The notes beneath the pieces are model-generated. The model saw only the letters and a program-made list of their open reading frames with translations, had not been told where the DNA came from and did not search any database. From positions 1,674,001 through 1,738,000 of the forward strand of contig VRMN01000004.1 of NCBI GenBank assembly GCA_008690995.1: DNA of 64,000 bases, written 5' to 3'. This document shows positions 9,996-19,915 of the stretch, piece after piece (positions within the stretch are counted from its first letter, which is position 1; every line of letters begins with the position of its first letter). This stretch comes from Porphyridium purpureum. Taxonomy: Eukaryota > Rhodophyta > Bangiophyceae > Porphyridiales > Porphyridiaceae. Made by a program: the position numbers and the translations under genes.

Positions 9996-12218
9996 ATGCC
10001 CAAGGAGGTACGGCCGGAGCGGCGATCGCGCCGCACTGGGAAGGAGCCGTCTAATGGAACGGCATCGTCTCTTGCCGCAAGCATGGGCGGCAGTAGTTCG
10101 AAAGGCGGCTCGTCGTCTGGCGCATCGTCGTCGTCGGGCAGCGTCTTGTCGTCGTGGCTGTTTTTCTGGTCGGCCGCGCTCATGACGTTCAGTATCGTGC
10201 AGCTGCGCTCACCGTCGACCGCTAATCTCGCAGCGCCGGCCTCCACCACCATGACGACCTCGTCGCGCGTGGCAGAGTTGGGCGAAGGGTACGAAGGGTA
10301 CGGCGACTACTCGGCGCGCGTGAATGACTTTTCGATGGAGATCTTCTCTGCACCGAAGCCATTTGTGGGCGAGGACAAGGAGAATAACATTCGCGCCATC
10401 CGCTCGTGGCTCAGCCTAAAGCCGCAGCCGCGTGTGACGCTTCTAGGTTTCGAGACCGGCTACGACGAAGCGGCCAAGGAGTTTGGCATCAATATTGAAA
10501 AGCGCGTGGACAAGAACTTTCTCGGCGTGCCGCTCTTCAACTCGATGGTGATGCGCGCGAACAACTCCAAGGCGCTGGTCACAGTCATCATCAATGGTGA
10601 CATTTTGTTGTTTGACGATTTCATCCAAACGCTGCACAAGGTGATCTCGAACTTTCGCGACTTTCTGATTGTCGCCGCGCGTTATGACATTGATGCGCTG
10701 CCGAGCGACGTCAAGGAGGGCGACGCCAATTATTTGCGCCGCGTACGCGAGCATGTGCTGAGCACCGGTACACTGCACACGTACGGAGGCATGGACGTGT
10801 GGGCGTGGAACACGGACGGACCGCGCCTGTTTGATCCCGTGATGCCCCACTTTGTGTTTGGTCGCGGCAAGTACGATAATTGGCTCACGCACGAGACAAT
10901 CACCGCGGGGCGTCGGCAGGTGATTGACGTGTCAGAAACGTGCCTCACGGTGCACGTGAAGCATGACTACCACCTGGTGGCCGGGAACGACGCGGCAGCG
11001 GGCAAGCGTCGTCTGCTCGGTCAGTTCTGGTCTGAGGGCAAGAAGTCCAAGTTTGAGCTGTTTATCAATATTTTCCTGTCCTTGAACGTGGGCTCGTACA
11101 CCAACCAAATGGGAAACGTGCTGTTTGCGCCTTGGAAACTGTCGCTGTGTCTGGAGCCGTCGGGCATGTGCTTGCTGAAGCGCAAGCGGCCTGGCATCTG
11201 CAACTGCGAGTTTAGCTCCTTTGTTAGCAAGACACAGACGGACCCCGTGGTCAAGAATGGCTCGCGCGTGATTCGATGCGGAATGATCTCAGTGGAGACC
11301 AAGGACGACTTTACGATTCCGGTGTTGCCGCCGGAGGGCAGCTCGGAGCCGCCGCCGTTTGGTCTGCCGCTCACGCTCGAGTCGGTGCTCGAGCGGCAGG
11401 CGCAGGACAATACCATCATTCTTACGGCGCTCAACTTTGGCTACCGCTTCATCATGATGAACTGGGTCTGCAACATGCGCCACCTCAACATTTACAACTA
11501 TGTGGTCGCGGCGCTCGATCCTGACCTGTACAAATATGCGTACACGCGCGGGCTTGCGTCGTACTATGAGACGACCATCTTCGAAGGACTGAACAGCTCG
11601 TTGCTGGCCGACGCCACGTACGGCTCGGATTCGTTCAAGCAGCTCACGAAGATGAAGTCGCGCGTGGTGCTCCGCCTGCTCAAGCTGGGCGTGAACGTGG
11701 TTTGGACGGATTGCGATATTATTTGGTTCAAGAACCCGCTGGAGCACATGAAGTCGCACCAGGCCGACCTCATTATCCAGACCAATGCACCGGACGACGA
11801 ACCCATGAACGGAAAGCGCCGCATTAACTCGGGCTTTTACCTCGCAAGAAGCAACCCGCCCACCATCCAGGCGTTTGAGGACATTATCAAGTTTGCTGCG
11901 CGAAGCCGCATGTCGGAACAGCCGTGCTTCTACGATGTCATGTGCGGCAAGAACAGCGAGACTGCGATTGGTGATAACCGCTGTGCTTACAATGGCATGA
12001 CCGTCGAGCTCCTGGATCGGCACTTGTACCCGAACGGGATTACCGACAAGATTTGGGAGACGGACCCGGGGCAGATCCCGTACAAGTTTCCGCATCTGTA
12101 CATTCTGCACAACAACTGGGTGAAAGGAGCGGACGGCAAGCAGGAGCGCTTTGAGAAGCATGGCTTTATTCTGTTCGACCAGAATGACGAGCTGTGCATG
12201 TACCCGACAAACTGGTGA
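9996..12218 (+). CDS. Golgi type II membrane protein with two glycosyltransferase domains
   Basis: This 740-residue protein probably adds sugars to polysaccharide or glycoprotein in the Golgi. A basic Ser/Gly-rich cytosolic tail precedes one membrane span at about residues 54-70 (SWLFFWSAALMTFSIVQL). The lumenal part has two modules. The first, about 130-340, has a GT-A-like pattern with IINGDILLFDDF and YGGMDVWAWN. The second, about 465-740, matches the nucleotide-diphospho-sugar transferase family (GT77-like): its DxD site WTDCDIIWFKNP lies near 570, followed by RINSGFYLARS and YILHNNWVKG. The two halves are joined by a Cys-containing linker. The ATG at 9996 follows an in-frame TTG. The red-algal habit of secreting sulfated polysaccharide makes that a plausible role, but this is inference. 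Confidence 0.88.
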   Translation: MPKEVRPERRSRRTGKEPSNGTASSLAASMGGSSSKGGSSSGASSSSGSVLSSWLFFWSAALMTFSIVQLRSPSTANLAAPASTTMTTSSRVAELGEGYEGYGDYSARVNDFSMEIFSAPKPFVGEDKENNIRAIRSWLSLKPQPRVTLLGFETGYDEAAKEFGINIEKRVDKNFLGVPLFNSMVMRANNSKALVTVIINGDILLFDDFIQTLHKVISNFRDFLIVAARYDIDALPSDVKEGDANYLRRVREHVLSTGTLHTYGGMDVWAWNTDGPRLFDPVMPHFVFGRGKYDNWLTHETITAGRRQVIDVSETCLTVHVKHDYHLVAGNDAAAGKRRLLGQFWSEGKKSKFELFINIFLSLNVGSYTNQMGNVLFAPWKLSLCLEPSGMCLLKRKRPGICNCEFSSFVSKTQTDPVVKNGSRVIRCGMISVETKDDFTIPVLPPEGSSEPPPFGLPLTLESVLERQAQDNTIILTALNFGYRFIMMNWVCNMRHLNIYNYVVAALDPDLYKYAYTRGLASYYETTIFEGLNSSLLADATYGSDSFKQLTKMKSRVVLRLLKLGVNVVWTDCDIIWFKNPLEHMKSHQADLIIQTNAPDDEPMNGKRRINSGFYLARSNPPTIQAFEDIIKFAARSRMSEQPCFYDVMCGKNSETAIGDNRCAYNGMTVELLDRHLYPNGITDKIWETDPGQIPYKFPHLYILHNNWVKGADGKQERFEKHGFILFDQNDELCMYPTNW

Positions 12219-12387
12219 GGAAGCATCACGCATGTGGGATAGTTGATTTCCTTCTGTTTTATTCCTTCGAGAGAGGCCAATCTGTCCTGATAGTAAAGCA
12301 AGCATAGGTAAAATGATGAGACGAGTGCTGCGCTTGCTGTTCACAAGATTCCCGAACCTCCAACACATAGGAGCGGCTCACGGGGCT

Positions 12388-12987
12388 TCAAAAGATGACC
12401 GGAAAGTTTACACTTCGGTCTGCTGGGTAACAGCCCTCCAGCTCTCTTACGTTGTAGAGCTTGACGAGTAAGATGGTGCCGTCGCCTTTACCGTCATGTT
12501 CGAGGCCTGGACGAAAAGCTGCAGAGATGGACAACCAGATGCGCCGCGCTTCAAAGATTTGCAAGATAATGGTGTTGGCGCTGTTAACGTCGTGGTCGGC
12601 GACTGCACCCGCAGGCTGCGGAGCCGCACTAGTGCATTTCAGCACGGAGGAGGTGTGTCCTCGCTATTCCGGCAGGCGCTGCAGGTCTTGACGCGTACGC
12701 TTTTGTGGCAACCATCAGCTTGGAACGCCAATATCTCGCCTCGATAGTCAGTCGCCTCGTAGCAGTGATGGCTTGAGCATGCCCTTGAACTGAATGCTGC
12801 GGCCACTGCAGCGAGCCAAGTTGGCTGCGTCAAGTGTAGGCAGCTGCACGACGTCGCACGACCGCGCGAGGAACGCGGCCAGCTGCTCGCCAGGTTGCAC
12901 CTGCACCTGCACCTGCACCTGCGTGCATGCTCTGCGGTGCTCTGCGGTGTGGCCCGACAAGACACAACGCAGAGCGCCATTTCGCAT
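12388..12987 (-). pseudogene. Possible decayed gene of unknown family
   Basis: Two minus-strand stretches in the same frame, 12748-12987 and 12388-12645, give ordinary mixed-composition protein rather than the Arg/Ala/Cys-rich output of chance frames. Three stop codons separate them, and a second frame is open across the gap. I do not recognise the product. An intron or chance is also possible. Confidence 0.2.
12897..12922. repeat. GCACCT hexamer repeat
   Basis: Four consecutive copies of a GCACCT hexamer lie in gene-free sequence. Confidence 0.8.
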
Positions 12988-14384
12988 TGTTCGGCCGGTG
13001 GATCCACTTGAGACGTCAGCTCATGCAGGTACACGCATCGCCGGAGCGCGCGGGGCTCTGGCCCGAGCCGAACAGCGTCTGACACGTGCGGCGCACGTGT
13101 GGGTGGCGTGACACAATTCACAGGCACGCGGGCAGCTGTGCTCTCTTTGTGTGCCTCATGCACACGCCGTTGCTGCCGCAGGCGCCGCAAGAGATCTGTC
13201 GTGCTCGGGTATTGTTTTGTTCTTCTCACATACCGCTCATGCCCTGTCCACAACGGGGCACCTTTCACGAGTCACGCCGTGCCGGCCTCCTGCGTAACCG
13301 GTTTGGCTCAAACCGTGTGAAAGGTTTCAACCGTTTCACCCGCACTTCATATGCGTTGCGCGCGAGCTGCGCTCGATCGTCGTGGCTCACTGTACCGCGC
13401 GCAGCTGACACCAGAGCACCGCGCTTACCCGGCGCCTTACTTTATTCTGCGGCGGCGTGCCACGCAAGCAGACGTGTCAGCAGTATCGCGCGATGCGCGG
13501 GCGTATCTCGCGATTGTCATCGATCCGCGGCGCCGCATGTGCCAACATGGAAGCAAAGACGGGTCAGCACGTAGAACTGACACCGCACCAACACAATGAA
13601 AAAACAGCTTGCAAGCGAGTCAGCCACAGCGATGCGACGAATCCAAGACACTAGGCGGATGTGACTGAAGTGCTTGCACAAAAGTAACCAAGCTCAGTGC
13701 GAAAATAATAAACTCGGCATTTCGGTTGATGTGACACGTGTCGGCTCGCCAACGCGTGGGAAAGTGGAAGGACGGCGGAAGTATCGCTCGTTGCATCCGC
13801 GTAGGCTTCGACCTTGTGGTGGTTGCGTGTGACAAATAGGAGCACGCACGGCTTTCGTATTGGTGGTGCGCCATAATGTGGGGCTGTGCGCGAAGCAATC
13901 GAGTGGGCATCAGCCGAGCACAAAGGCGAAGTGCAATGATATGGCGTGTGTGTATGATTTCTGTCGTGCAAAAGTGGGCTGGAACGATATTGTGAGGTGT
14001 GCCGTGCGCTCCGGTTCGTGTTGTGGCGCGACGCAGAGCGTACGAGCGTTGCATGCTGTCGGCTTTGCATATTTGCTTTGCTGGCCGGCACGGGTCGGAT
14101 TTCCTTCGAAGTATCCGCCGCGGTCTACTGGAGTATCGCAATGTAAGGCTGGTGAACTTTCTCCGACCAGCACTCACTTTTCGATATAAGCACGACCCGC
14201 CACGGGATGGCTGGGACATAGAAAGTTTGGGCAAGTGTTAAGTATCAGGGATTCCCAGCGGACATTAGTTGACCGCAGGATCGTAGTGAGCCACAGCCTG
14301 GTAGCAACAGGATAGGAAGAACTCTCCAGCAAGCCGAGGTCACGTGCGGAGCTTATGGTCGAGCGGGCACGTTCGGAGAATTGA

Positions 14385-14771
14385 ATGCGATACGCGCCGC
14401 AGCTGCAACACCTGCAGCAGCAGCAAGAGGAGGAGGATACGCAGCTGGTGCAGGACGACAATCTGCTTTCGGACGTCACAGCGTGCTCGCCGGTCAGCTG
14501 CGCGCGATTTGCGCGCAGCTTGTCGAGGCCGTGCCCAACATTGGGGCCGCCGCCCGAGCAGATATCCAACCCGTCGACCAGTCCAGTGACCAGCCCGAGA
14601 CGACACGTGGCACCCACCTCGCCGCGTATCCCGTTCAGTAGCAAGCGATTTCCGAAGCGGACAGGGCGCGCGAGGAACATGGATACGGCACGTTTGGGAA
14701 ACTTCCGCAACTGGCACCACGCACCAGAGCGGGTTCCAACAATTGGCACGGTGATTTGCTTGCCAGAGTAG
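14385..14771 (+). CDS. Array ORF 1, divergent 128-residue member
   Basis: This ATG-started frame of 128 codons ends in NWHHAPERVPTIGTVICLPE, the same C-terminus as the other array ORFs. Its N-terminal half is different: Gln/Glu-rich, then Pro/Ser-rich. It looks like a chimera between unique flanking sequence and the 3' end of the repeat. A TATAAG lies near 14184. Function is unknown. Confidence 0.3.
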   Translation: MRYAPQLQHLQQQQEEEDTQLVQDDNLLSDVTACSPVSCARFARSLSRPCPTLGPPPEQISNPSTSPVTSPRRHVAPTSPRIPFSSKRFPKRTGRARNMDTARLGNFRNWHHAPERVPTIGTVICLPE

Positions 14772-15451
14772 GCAAGTCAGGACGAAGTAGCGGCAGGTCT
14801 ATGTGATGCTACGTATCTTCGCAGTGTATGTATCAAGTAAATCAGTCTACACGTCTCTTGCTTGCGGCGTGACACAATTATCGGACGACCCAGGCGCGAG
14901 CGAGCACGGAAGAAGTGATTACAGCGGCGAACCACCCACTCGCTCACCCGGTAGCTCGTTGCCATGGAAGATCAAGCGCGGCCAACCGATGACCAGGGTT
15001 ACACGTGAGAGCGATCCTCCTCCCGCCCGCATACCGATCCGCACGCGCAACGATGGAATTTCAAAAGGCGACGAGGCGGTCACTCGGCGCGGAAGGGGTT
15101 TACACTCGTGGTGATTTCCGCAGAATGTGCCGCCAGCTGACAGCCGTGTCGAGGCGACTCGCGCAAAGCAGCAAAGCCGGCAGCGCGTGGGAAACAGCAA
15201 CGACAGTCGCCGACATCTGGTTTTGCTGTTGTTGCACGCGATGTTGCGACTGCGCGACACGGCGCACTTGCGCCGGGTGCACAATAGAAATCACGCCAGC
15301 GACTGTTCCGCTGCGGTCTGAAGGCCGCAATAGCTCTGTCGGTCCCCACCTTTCGTGTCGCGTGCTTTGCTCGCTGCATTTGGCTGTGGGCGACCGGCAA
15401 AATGCGTCGAAGCCAGAACTTCAGAGTGTGGGGGGTTCTAACGAGGCGCAG

Positions 15452-15457
15452 TATAAG
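15452..15457 (+). promoter_or_regulatory. TATA-like element of array unit 2
   Basis: CAGTATAAGA is conserved in four units. Here TATAAG lies 158 bp before the ATG at 15610. Confidence 0.45.
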
Positions 15458-15609
15458 AAGGCGAAGTTTGGTTCGAAGATGGCGCTGGTGTGTCTGTTCC
15501 TGTGACTCCCGAATCCGTCGTCGCAAAAGTGGCTTGAACAGAAGCACGCGTTGGAAAGATTTGACCGAGAGGCGCCCAGGGGGCTACACCACAGTGCTCG
15601 AACACTTCG

Positions 15610-15939
15610 ATGATGACCAGTCGAGCTGGGCCGTCAGAGGACAACTCGCAGCCGGCCAAGAAAGAGCGAAAGGTACGACGAGAGTCCGAGGGACGACCAA
15701 GTGAAGAGGAGCTCAAGCTCGATTTGTTCCGGGCCGATTCGGAACACGTCCTGCAAGACCAATGTCAGTGCAGAGCACCTAGTTCACCGCCCAGCCCGCA
15801 GAACGGCTCGAGGCACAGGACCGAGAGGGAAGGGCGCCCGAGACAGCGCGCCACAGCGCACTCCAGAAGGCACCGCAACTGGCACCGCGCACCAGAGCGG
15901 AGTCCAGCAATTGGCACGGTGCTCTGCTTGCCTGAGTAG
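15610..15939 (+). CDS. Array ORF 2, 109-residue basic protein of unknown family
   Basis: This protein starts MMTSRAGPSED. It has a charged Lys/Glu/Arg-rich first third, an EEELKLDLFRADSEHV segment near residue 35, a Cys-x-Cys-containing Ser/Pro stretch, a basic Arg/His-rich region, and ends NWHRAPERSPAIGTVLCLPE. No signal peptide, membrane span or known domain is visible. The same reading frame is open in the aligned units at 17244, 18426 and 19598, with conservative replacements (Glu/Asp, Lys/Arg, Leu/Val) and in-frame length changes. That pattern suggests coding constraint, but recent duplication could also preserve a chance frame. Confidence 0.4.
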   Translation: MMTSRAGPSEDNSQPAKKERKVRRESEGRPSEEELKLDLFRADSEHVLQDQCQCRAPSSPPSPQNGSRHRTEREGRPRQRATAHSRRHRNWHRAPERSPAIGTVLCLPE

Positions 15940-16044
15940 ACAAGTCGGGACGAAGAAGCGGCGGGATATGTGATGCTCCATGTCTTAGTAGTGTGTATAT
16001 CAAGTGGACCAGACAATATCTCGCTGCTTTATAAATTCTTGGAA

Positions 16045-16560
16045 GGGCGTATGAGATCACGTGCACCCCTGTGCACTTTGTTCTGACTAGGTAGGCCCAA
16101 TGAATGAAAGACTCGGTAGCTTCCACATGAACACCTTCTTTACTCCACATCTCTGAAGAGCCTGTACTTGTAAGCTGGGTCCTAAATCGTTCGCAGCTTC
16201 CGTGCTGCTCCGCATTGTACATCACGCCTTGCGGTCTAAGAGCAGCATAGCCGCCACGGTCCAAGATGTCGCCTGACCACTTCCTTCGACCTTGAATTCG
16301 TCCACAAGCATTGTGGACGGCTGTGCACTTCCAAACCGTGCTGCCGGCACCACCCTGCGGCTCCTTACGTCGCGCTGCAGTGCCATGCTTACACTGGACA
16401 CCCGGTCGTCGGGTGTACACTGTACCGCGAGTACAGTGCGGCCGGTGTCCACTCGCCAGCGGTATTCAGTGGGCGGACAAGGCCGAAACCCATGTGACTT
16501 CCGCGGAATTTGCACAACCATGCGGTCGCATCTCAGCATCAAGAAAGTGGTTACACGTGC
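16045..16560. other. Extra segment inside the third array unit, with hairpins
   Basis: This stretch has no counterpart in the other units and accounts for the unit being about 480 bp longer. It holds an inverted repeat around 16397-16416 (GACACCCG paired with CGGGTGT) and a second, CACTGTA-CCGCGAG-TACAGTG, at about 16418-16438. I saw no clear terminal repeats or target-site duplication by eye. Confidence 0.5.
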
Positions 16561-17086
16561 GGCTCAGCTCCTCCGATGACCTCCTCCACTTGGCAAAGTG
16601 CCACGCAACGCGAAGCGCGCGCAGTCGATGACCACGACTAGACGCGTCGCTTATCCGCCCACCAGTACGGCGACGCGCACCACAAAGATGGCCTTTCAGA
16701 AGGCGAAGCGCCAGTCGCTCGGTGCGGAGGGGTCTCCAACGTGGTGATTCCGTCGGATTGCGTTTCCTGCGAGTACCCGTGTCAACGCAACCCGCGCGGA
16801 TCCGCGAGACCGGCAGATCTTTGTGAAAATCAAGGACGCTGAAGGAAATCGGGTTGCTTCTTTATTGCGCGCAGCGTCGCGGTGACGCGACACGGCCTGC
16901 TTGCGCGGGGCGCACAATGGAAATCAAGCCACTGATGTTTCCGCGGTGTACCCAAAGGCGAGGAAAGGCCGCGGGTGACTTTTTCACCACACATGTGTTA
17001 GCACCATCAGCTGCGTTTGACTATGATGGTGGGCAGACTCGCGCTAGCCAGAACTTCAGAGTGTGGGCGGTTCTAACGAGGCGCAG

Positions 17087-17092
17087 TATAAG
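17087..17092 (+). promoter_or_regulatory. TATA-like element of array unit 3
   Basis: TATAAG lies 157 bp before the ATG at 17244, in the same conserved context as in the other units. Confidence 0.45.
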
Positions 17093-17243
17093 AGCGAGAA
17101 GTTTTGTTCGAAGACGGCGCTGGTGTGTCTGTTCTTGTTCCTCCCGCATTCGTCGTCCAAGCAGTGGCTTGAACTGAAGCACGCGTTGGAAAGTTTTGAC
17201 CAAGAGGCGCCCAGGGGCTACACAAAAGTGCTCGACCACATAG

Positions 17244-17588
17244 ATGATGACCGGTCGAGCTGGGCCTGCAGAGGACAACTCGCAGCAGGACAAGTCGCAG
17301 CCGCACAAGAAACAGCGAAAGGTACGACAAGAATCCGAGGGACAACCAAGGGACGAAGAACCCAAGCTCGATTTGTTCCGGGCCAATTCGGAACACGTGC
17401 TGCGAGACCAGTCTCAGTGCAGAGCACCTAGTTCACCGCCCAGCCCGCAGACCAGCTCGAGTCACATTACCGAGAGACATGGGCGCCCGAGAGAGCGAGC
17501 CACAGCGCACTCCAGAAGCCACCGGAACTGGCACCACGCACCAGAGCGGAGTCCAACAATTGGCACGGTGCTTTGCTTGCCAGAGTAG
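17244..17588 (+). CDS. Array ORF 3, 114-residue member
   Basis: This member starts MMTGRAGPAED and ends NWHHAPERSPTIGTVLCLPE. Compared with ORF 2 it has about five extra residues near position 16 (QDKSQPH region), an insertion that keeps the frame. The central EEPKLDLFRANSEHVLRDQ segment is conserved. An overlapping frame at 17063-17431 is also open here but is interrupted in other units. Confidence 0.4.
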   Translation: MMTGRAGPAEDNSQQDKSQPHKKQRKVRQESEGQPRDEEPKLDLFRANSEHVLRDQSQCRAPSSPPSPQTSSSHITERHGRPRERATAHSRSHRNWHHAPERSPTIGTVLCLPE

Positions 17589-18267
17589 ACAAGCCAGGAC
17601 AAAGTAGCGGCAGGTCTATGTGATGCTACATAGCTTCGCAGTGTGTGTATCACATAAATCAGTCTACACGCCTCTGTCTTGCGGCGTGACACAATTATCG
17701 GACGACCCAGGCGCGAGCGAGCACGGAAGAAGTGATTACAGCGGCGAACCACCCACTCGCTCACCCGGTAGCTCGTTGCCATGGAAGATCAAGCGCGGCC
17801 AACCGATGACCAGGGTTACACGTGAGAGCGATCCTCCTCCAGCCCGCATACCGATCCACATCCGCAGAGATCGCTCCCCACAAAGCGACGAGGCAGTCAC
17901 CCGGCGCGGAAGGGGTTTACACTCGTGGTGATTTCCGCAGAATGTGCCGCCAGCTGACAGCCGTGTCGAGGCGACTCGCGCAAAGCAGCAAAGCCGGCAG
18001 CGCGTGGGAAACAGCAACGACAGTCGCCGACATCTGGTTTTGCTTTTGTTGCACGCGGTGTTGCGACTGCGCGACACGGCGCACTTGCGCCGGGTGTACA
18101 ATAGAAATCACGCCAGCGACTGTTCCGCTGCGGCCTGAAGGCCGCAATAGCTCTGTCGGTCCCCACCTTTCGTGTCGCATACTTTGCACGCTGCATTTGG
18201 CTGCGGGCGACCGGTAAAATGCGCCGAAGCCAGAACCTCAGAGTGTGGAGGGTCCAAAGAGGCGCAG

Positions 18268-18273
18268 TATAAG
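18268..18273 (+). promoter_or_regulatory. TATA-like element of array unit 4
   Basis: TATAAG lies 158 bp before the ATG at 18426. Confidence 0.45.
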
Positions 18274-18425
18274 AACGCGAAGTTTGGTTCGAAGATAGCG
18301 ATAATGTGTCTGGTCCTGTTCCTCCCGCATTCGTTGTCGCAAGAGTGGCTTGACCAGAAGCACACGTTGGAAAGATTTGACCGAGAGGCGCCCAGGGGGC
18401 TACACCACAGTGCTCGAACACTTCG

Positions 18426-18755
18426 ATGATGACCAGTCGAGCTGGGCCGTCAGAGGACATTTCGCAGCCGGCCAAGAAAGAGCGAAAGGTACGACGAGAG
18501 TCCGAGGCACGACCAAGTGAAGAAGAACTCAAGCTCGATTTGTTCCGGGGCGATTCGGAACACGTGCTGCATGACCAATGTCAGTGCAGAGCACCTAGTT
18601 CACCGCCCAGCCCGCAGACCAGCTCGAGGCACAGGACCGAGAGAGAAGGGCGCCCGAGACAGCGCGCCACTGCGCACTCCAGAAGGCACCGCAACTGGCA
18701 CCACGCACCAGAGCGGATTCCAACAATCAGCACGGTGCTTTGCTTGCCAGAGTAG
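18426..18755 (+). CDS. Array ORF 4, 109-residue member
   Basis: This is the closest relative of ORF 2, with about ten replacements and no length change. It starts MMTSRAGPSED and ends NWHHAPERIPTISTVLCLPE. The same features are present: a charged N-terminal third, LDLFRGDSEHV, a Ser/Pro stretch and a basic region. Confidence 0.4.
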   Translation: MMTSRAGPSEDISQPAKKERKVRRESEARPSEEELKLDLFRGDSEHVLHDQCQCRAPSSPPSPQTSSRHRTEREGRPRQRATAHSRRHRNWHHAPERIPTISTVLCLPE

Positions 18756-19438
18756 ACAAGCCAGGACGAAGCAGCAGTGGGTCTCAGTGAATACCGAATA
18801 TCTTCGAACGCAGCAGCGTACATATCAAATAAACCATGCAATGTCTCGCTACGTGATGAATTTGCGCAAATGCCGGCCGCGAGCGAGCACCGAAACCGAG
18901 GTTAAAGCTGTGATCAACTCCGATCACCCGTCCGGCAGGCAAATTGCCACGCAGGATCAGGCGCGGCCAACCGATGACGAGGTTTACACGCGAGAGCGAT
19001 CCTCCTCCAGCCAGCATGGCGACCCGCACCCGCAACAACGGCTTTTCGAAAAGCTAAGTGCCAGTCACCCGGCGCGTGGCGGTTCACCACGTGGTGAGTC
19101 CTTCCGATTGCGTGGCCGGCTGACGGCCATGGCAAGGCGACTCGCGCGGGTCACCAAAGCCGGCAGCTCGTCGAAAGCATGGACGACGTTGAAAGAAATC
19201 TGGTTGGATTCTTGGTGGACGGGGCGCCGCCCTGGCGCGACACAGCTTGCTTGCGCCGGGTGCATGTCGGCGATCCTACCCAACGAGTTTTCAGTTGTGA
19301 ATCCAAGGGCCAAAATCGCTGTGTGTGTCCGTCTCACCTCACGTTTCGCGTGCTTTATGAGCTGCCTTTGACTGCGGGTGGGTGGCCAGATGCCGTGAAG
19401 TCAGAAGCTCCGAATGTCAGTATTCCTCCGACCTGCAG

Positions 19439-19444
19439 TATAAG
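19439..19444 (+). promoter_or_regulatory. TATA-like element of array unit 5
   Basis: TATAAG lies 159 bp before the ATG at 19598, although the surrounding unit is strongly diverged. Confidence 0.45.
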
Positions 19445-19597
19445 AACGCGAAGCTTGGTTCGAAGACGCCGCATGTGTGAGCACGCTTGTTACCTCCCTC
19501 ATTCGGCATCTGGGCAGTGGCTTGAAGAGAAGCACGCGGTCAAAAGATTGAACCCACAGGCGCCGAGGGGCCGAAGCAAAAGCGCCCGAATATTTAG

Positions 19598-19915
19598 ATG
19601 ATGGTCAGTCAAGCTGGCCCTGCGGAGGACAAGTCGCAGCAGGATACGAAAGAGCAAGAGATACGGCTCGCGTCTGATGCACCATCAAGTGAAGAAGATC
19701 TCAAGGTCGATTTGTTCCGCGCCGGGTCAGAACACGTGTTACAAGACCAATATCAGTGCAGGACGCCCAGCTCACCGGCCACCCCGCAGACCAACTCGAC
19801 GCACATCACGGAGAGAGAAGGGCGCCCGAGACAGCGCGCTACAGCGCACTCCCGAAGCAACCGAAACTGGCACCACGCACCGGAGCGGCGTTTTCCGTCC
19901 TGGTCGTCTGTTTGA
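19598..19915 (+). CDS. Array ORF 5, 105-residue most diverged member
   Basis: This member starts MMVSQAGPAED. It keeps EEDLKVDLFRAGSEHV, the Cys-Arg-Thr-Pro-Ser-Ser stretch and RNWHHAPER, then ends differently because the array breaks off there. Replacements relative to ORFs 2-4 are mostly conservative, and the start and the frame are kept despite much drift in the upstream DNA. This is the best hint that the frame matters. Confidence 0.4.
   Translation: MMVSQAGPAEDKSQQDTKEQEIRLASDAPSSEEDLKVDLFRAGSEHVLQDQYQCRTPSSPATPQTNSTHITEREGRPRQRATAHSRSNRNWHHAPERRFPSWSSV

Larger units (their letters stand above)
12219..14380. other. Gene-poor 2.2 kb upstream of the tandem array
   Basis: No intact gene is supported. 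On the minus strand at 12388-13268 several neighbouring frames look protein-like (for example 12748-12987 and 12388-12645 share a frame but are separated by three stops), which could be a decayed or spliced gene. A GCACCT hexamer run lies at about 12897-12922, and a CACTGTAC octamer at 13388-13395. Confidence 0.4.
14385..19915 (+). repeat. Tandem array of about 1.17-kb units, five copies
   Basis: A 20-bp landmark, CTGGCACCACGCACCAGAGC and close variants, occurs at 14711, 15879, 17528, 18695 and 19867. Spacing is therefore 1168, 1649, 1167 and 1172 bp. The long interval is explained by about 0.5 kb of extra sequence at roughly 16045-16560. Whole units align: the 14870-15500 stretch matches 17690-18330 closely, and 16660-17150 and 18870-19500 match more weakly. 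Alternate units are more alike than neighbours, which suggests that a two-unit block was duplicated. Each unit ends in a small ORF in the same orientation; four have a TATA-like element at a fixed distance before it. The array is bounded by unique sequence on both sides. I cannot assign it to a known transposon family. Confidence 0.85.

Noticed and set aside
11289-12368. 359-codon minus-strand frame
   Set aside because: It is antisense to the glycosyltransferase domain and shows no independent protein features.
15005-15505. Frame with a Cys-rich stretch upstream of array ORF 2, also open at 17822-18217
   Set aside because: It is conserved in two near-identical units only, is interrupted in the diverged units, and lacks recognisable features. 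Kept as a possibility but not called.
18517-19371. 284-codon open frame across two array units
   Set aside because: It is the longest frame in the array, but it runs in a different phase from the conserved small ORF, straddles a unit boundary, and is interrupted in the matching positions of other units.
14385-19915. Array as a known transposon or virus-derived element
   Set aside because: I saw no terminal repeats, transposase, integrase or polymerase motifs, so no element family can be named.
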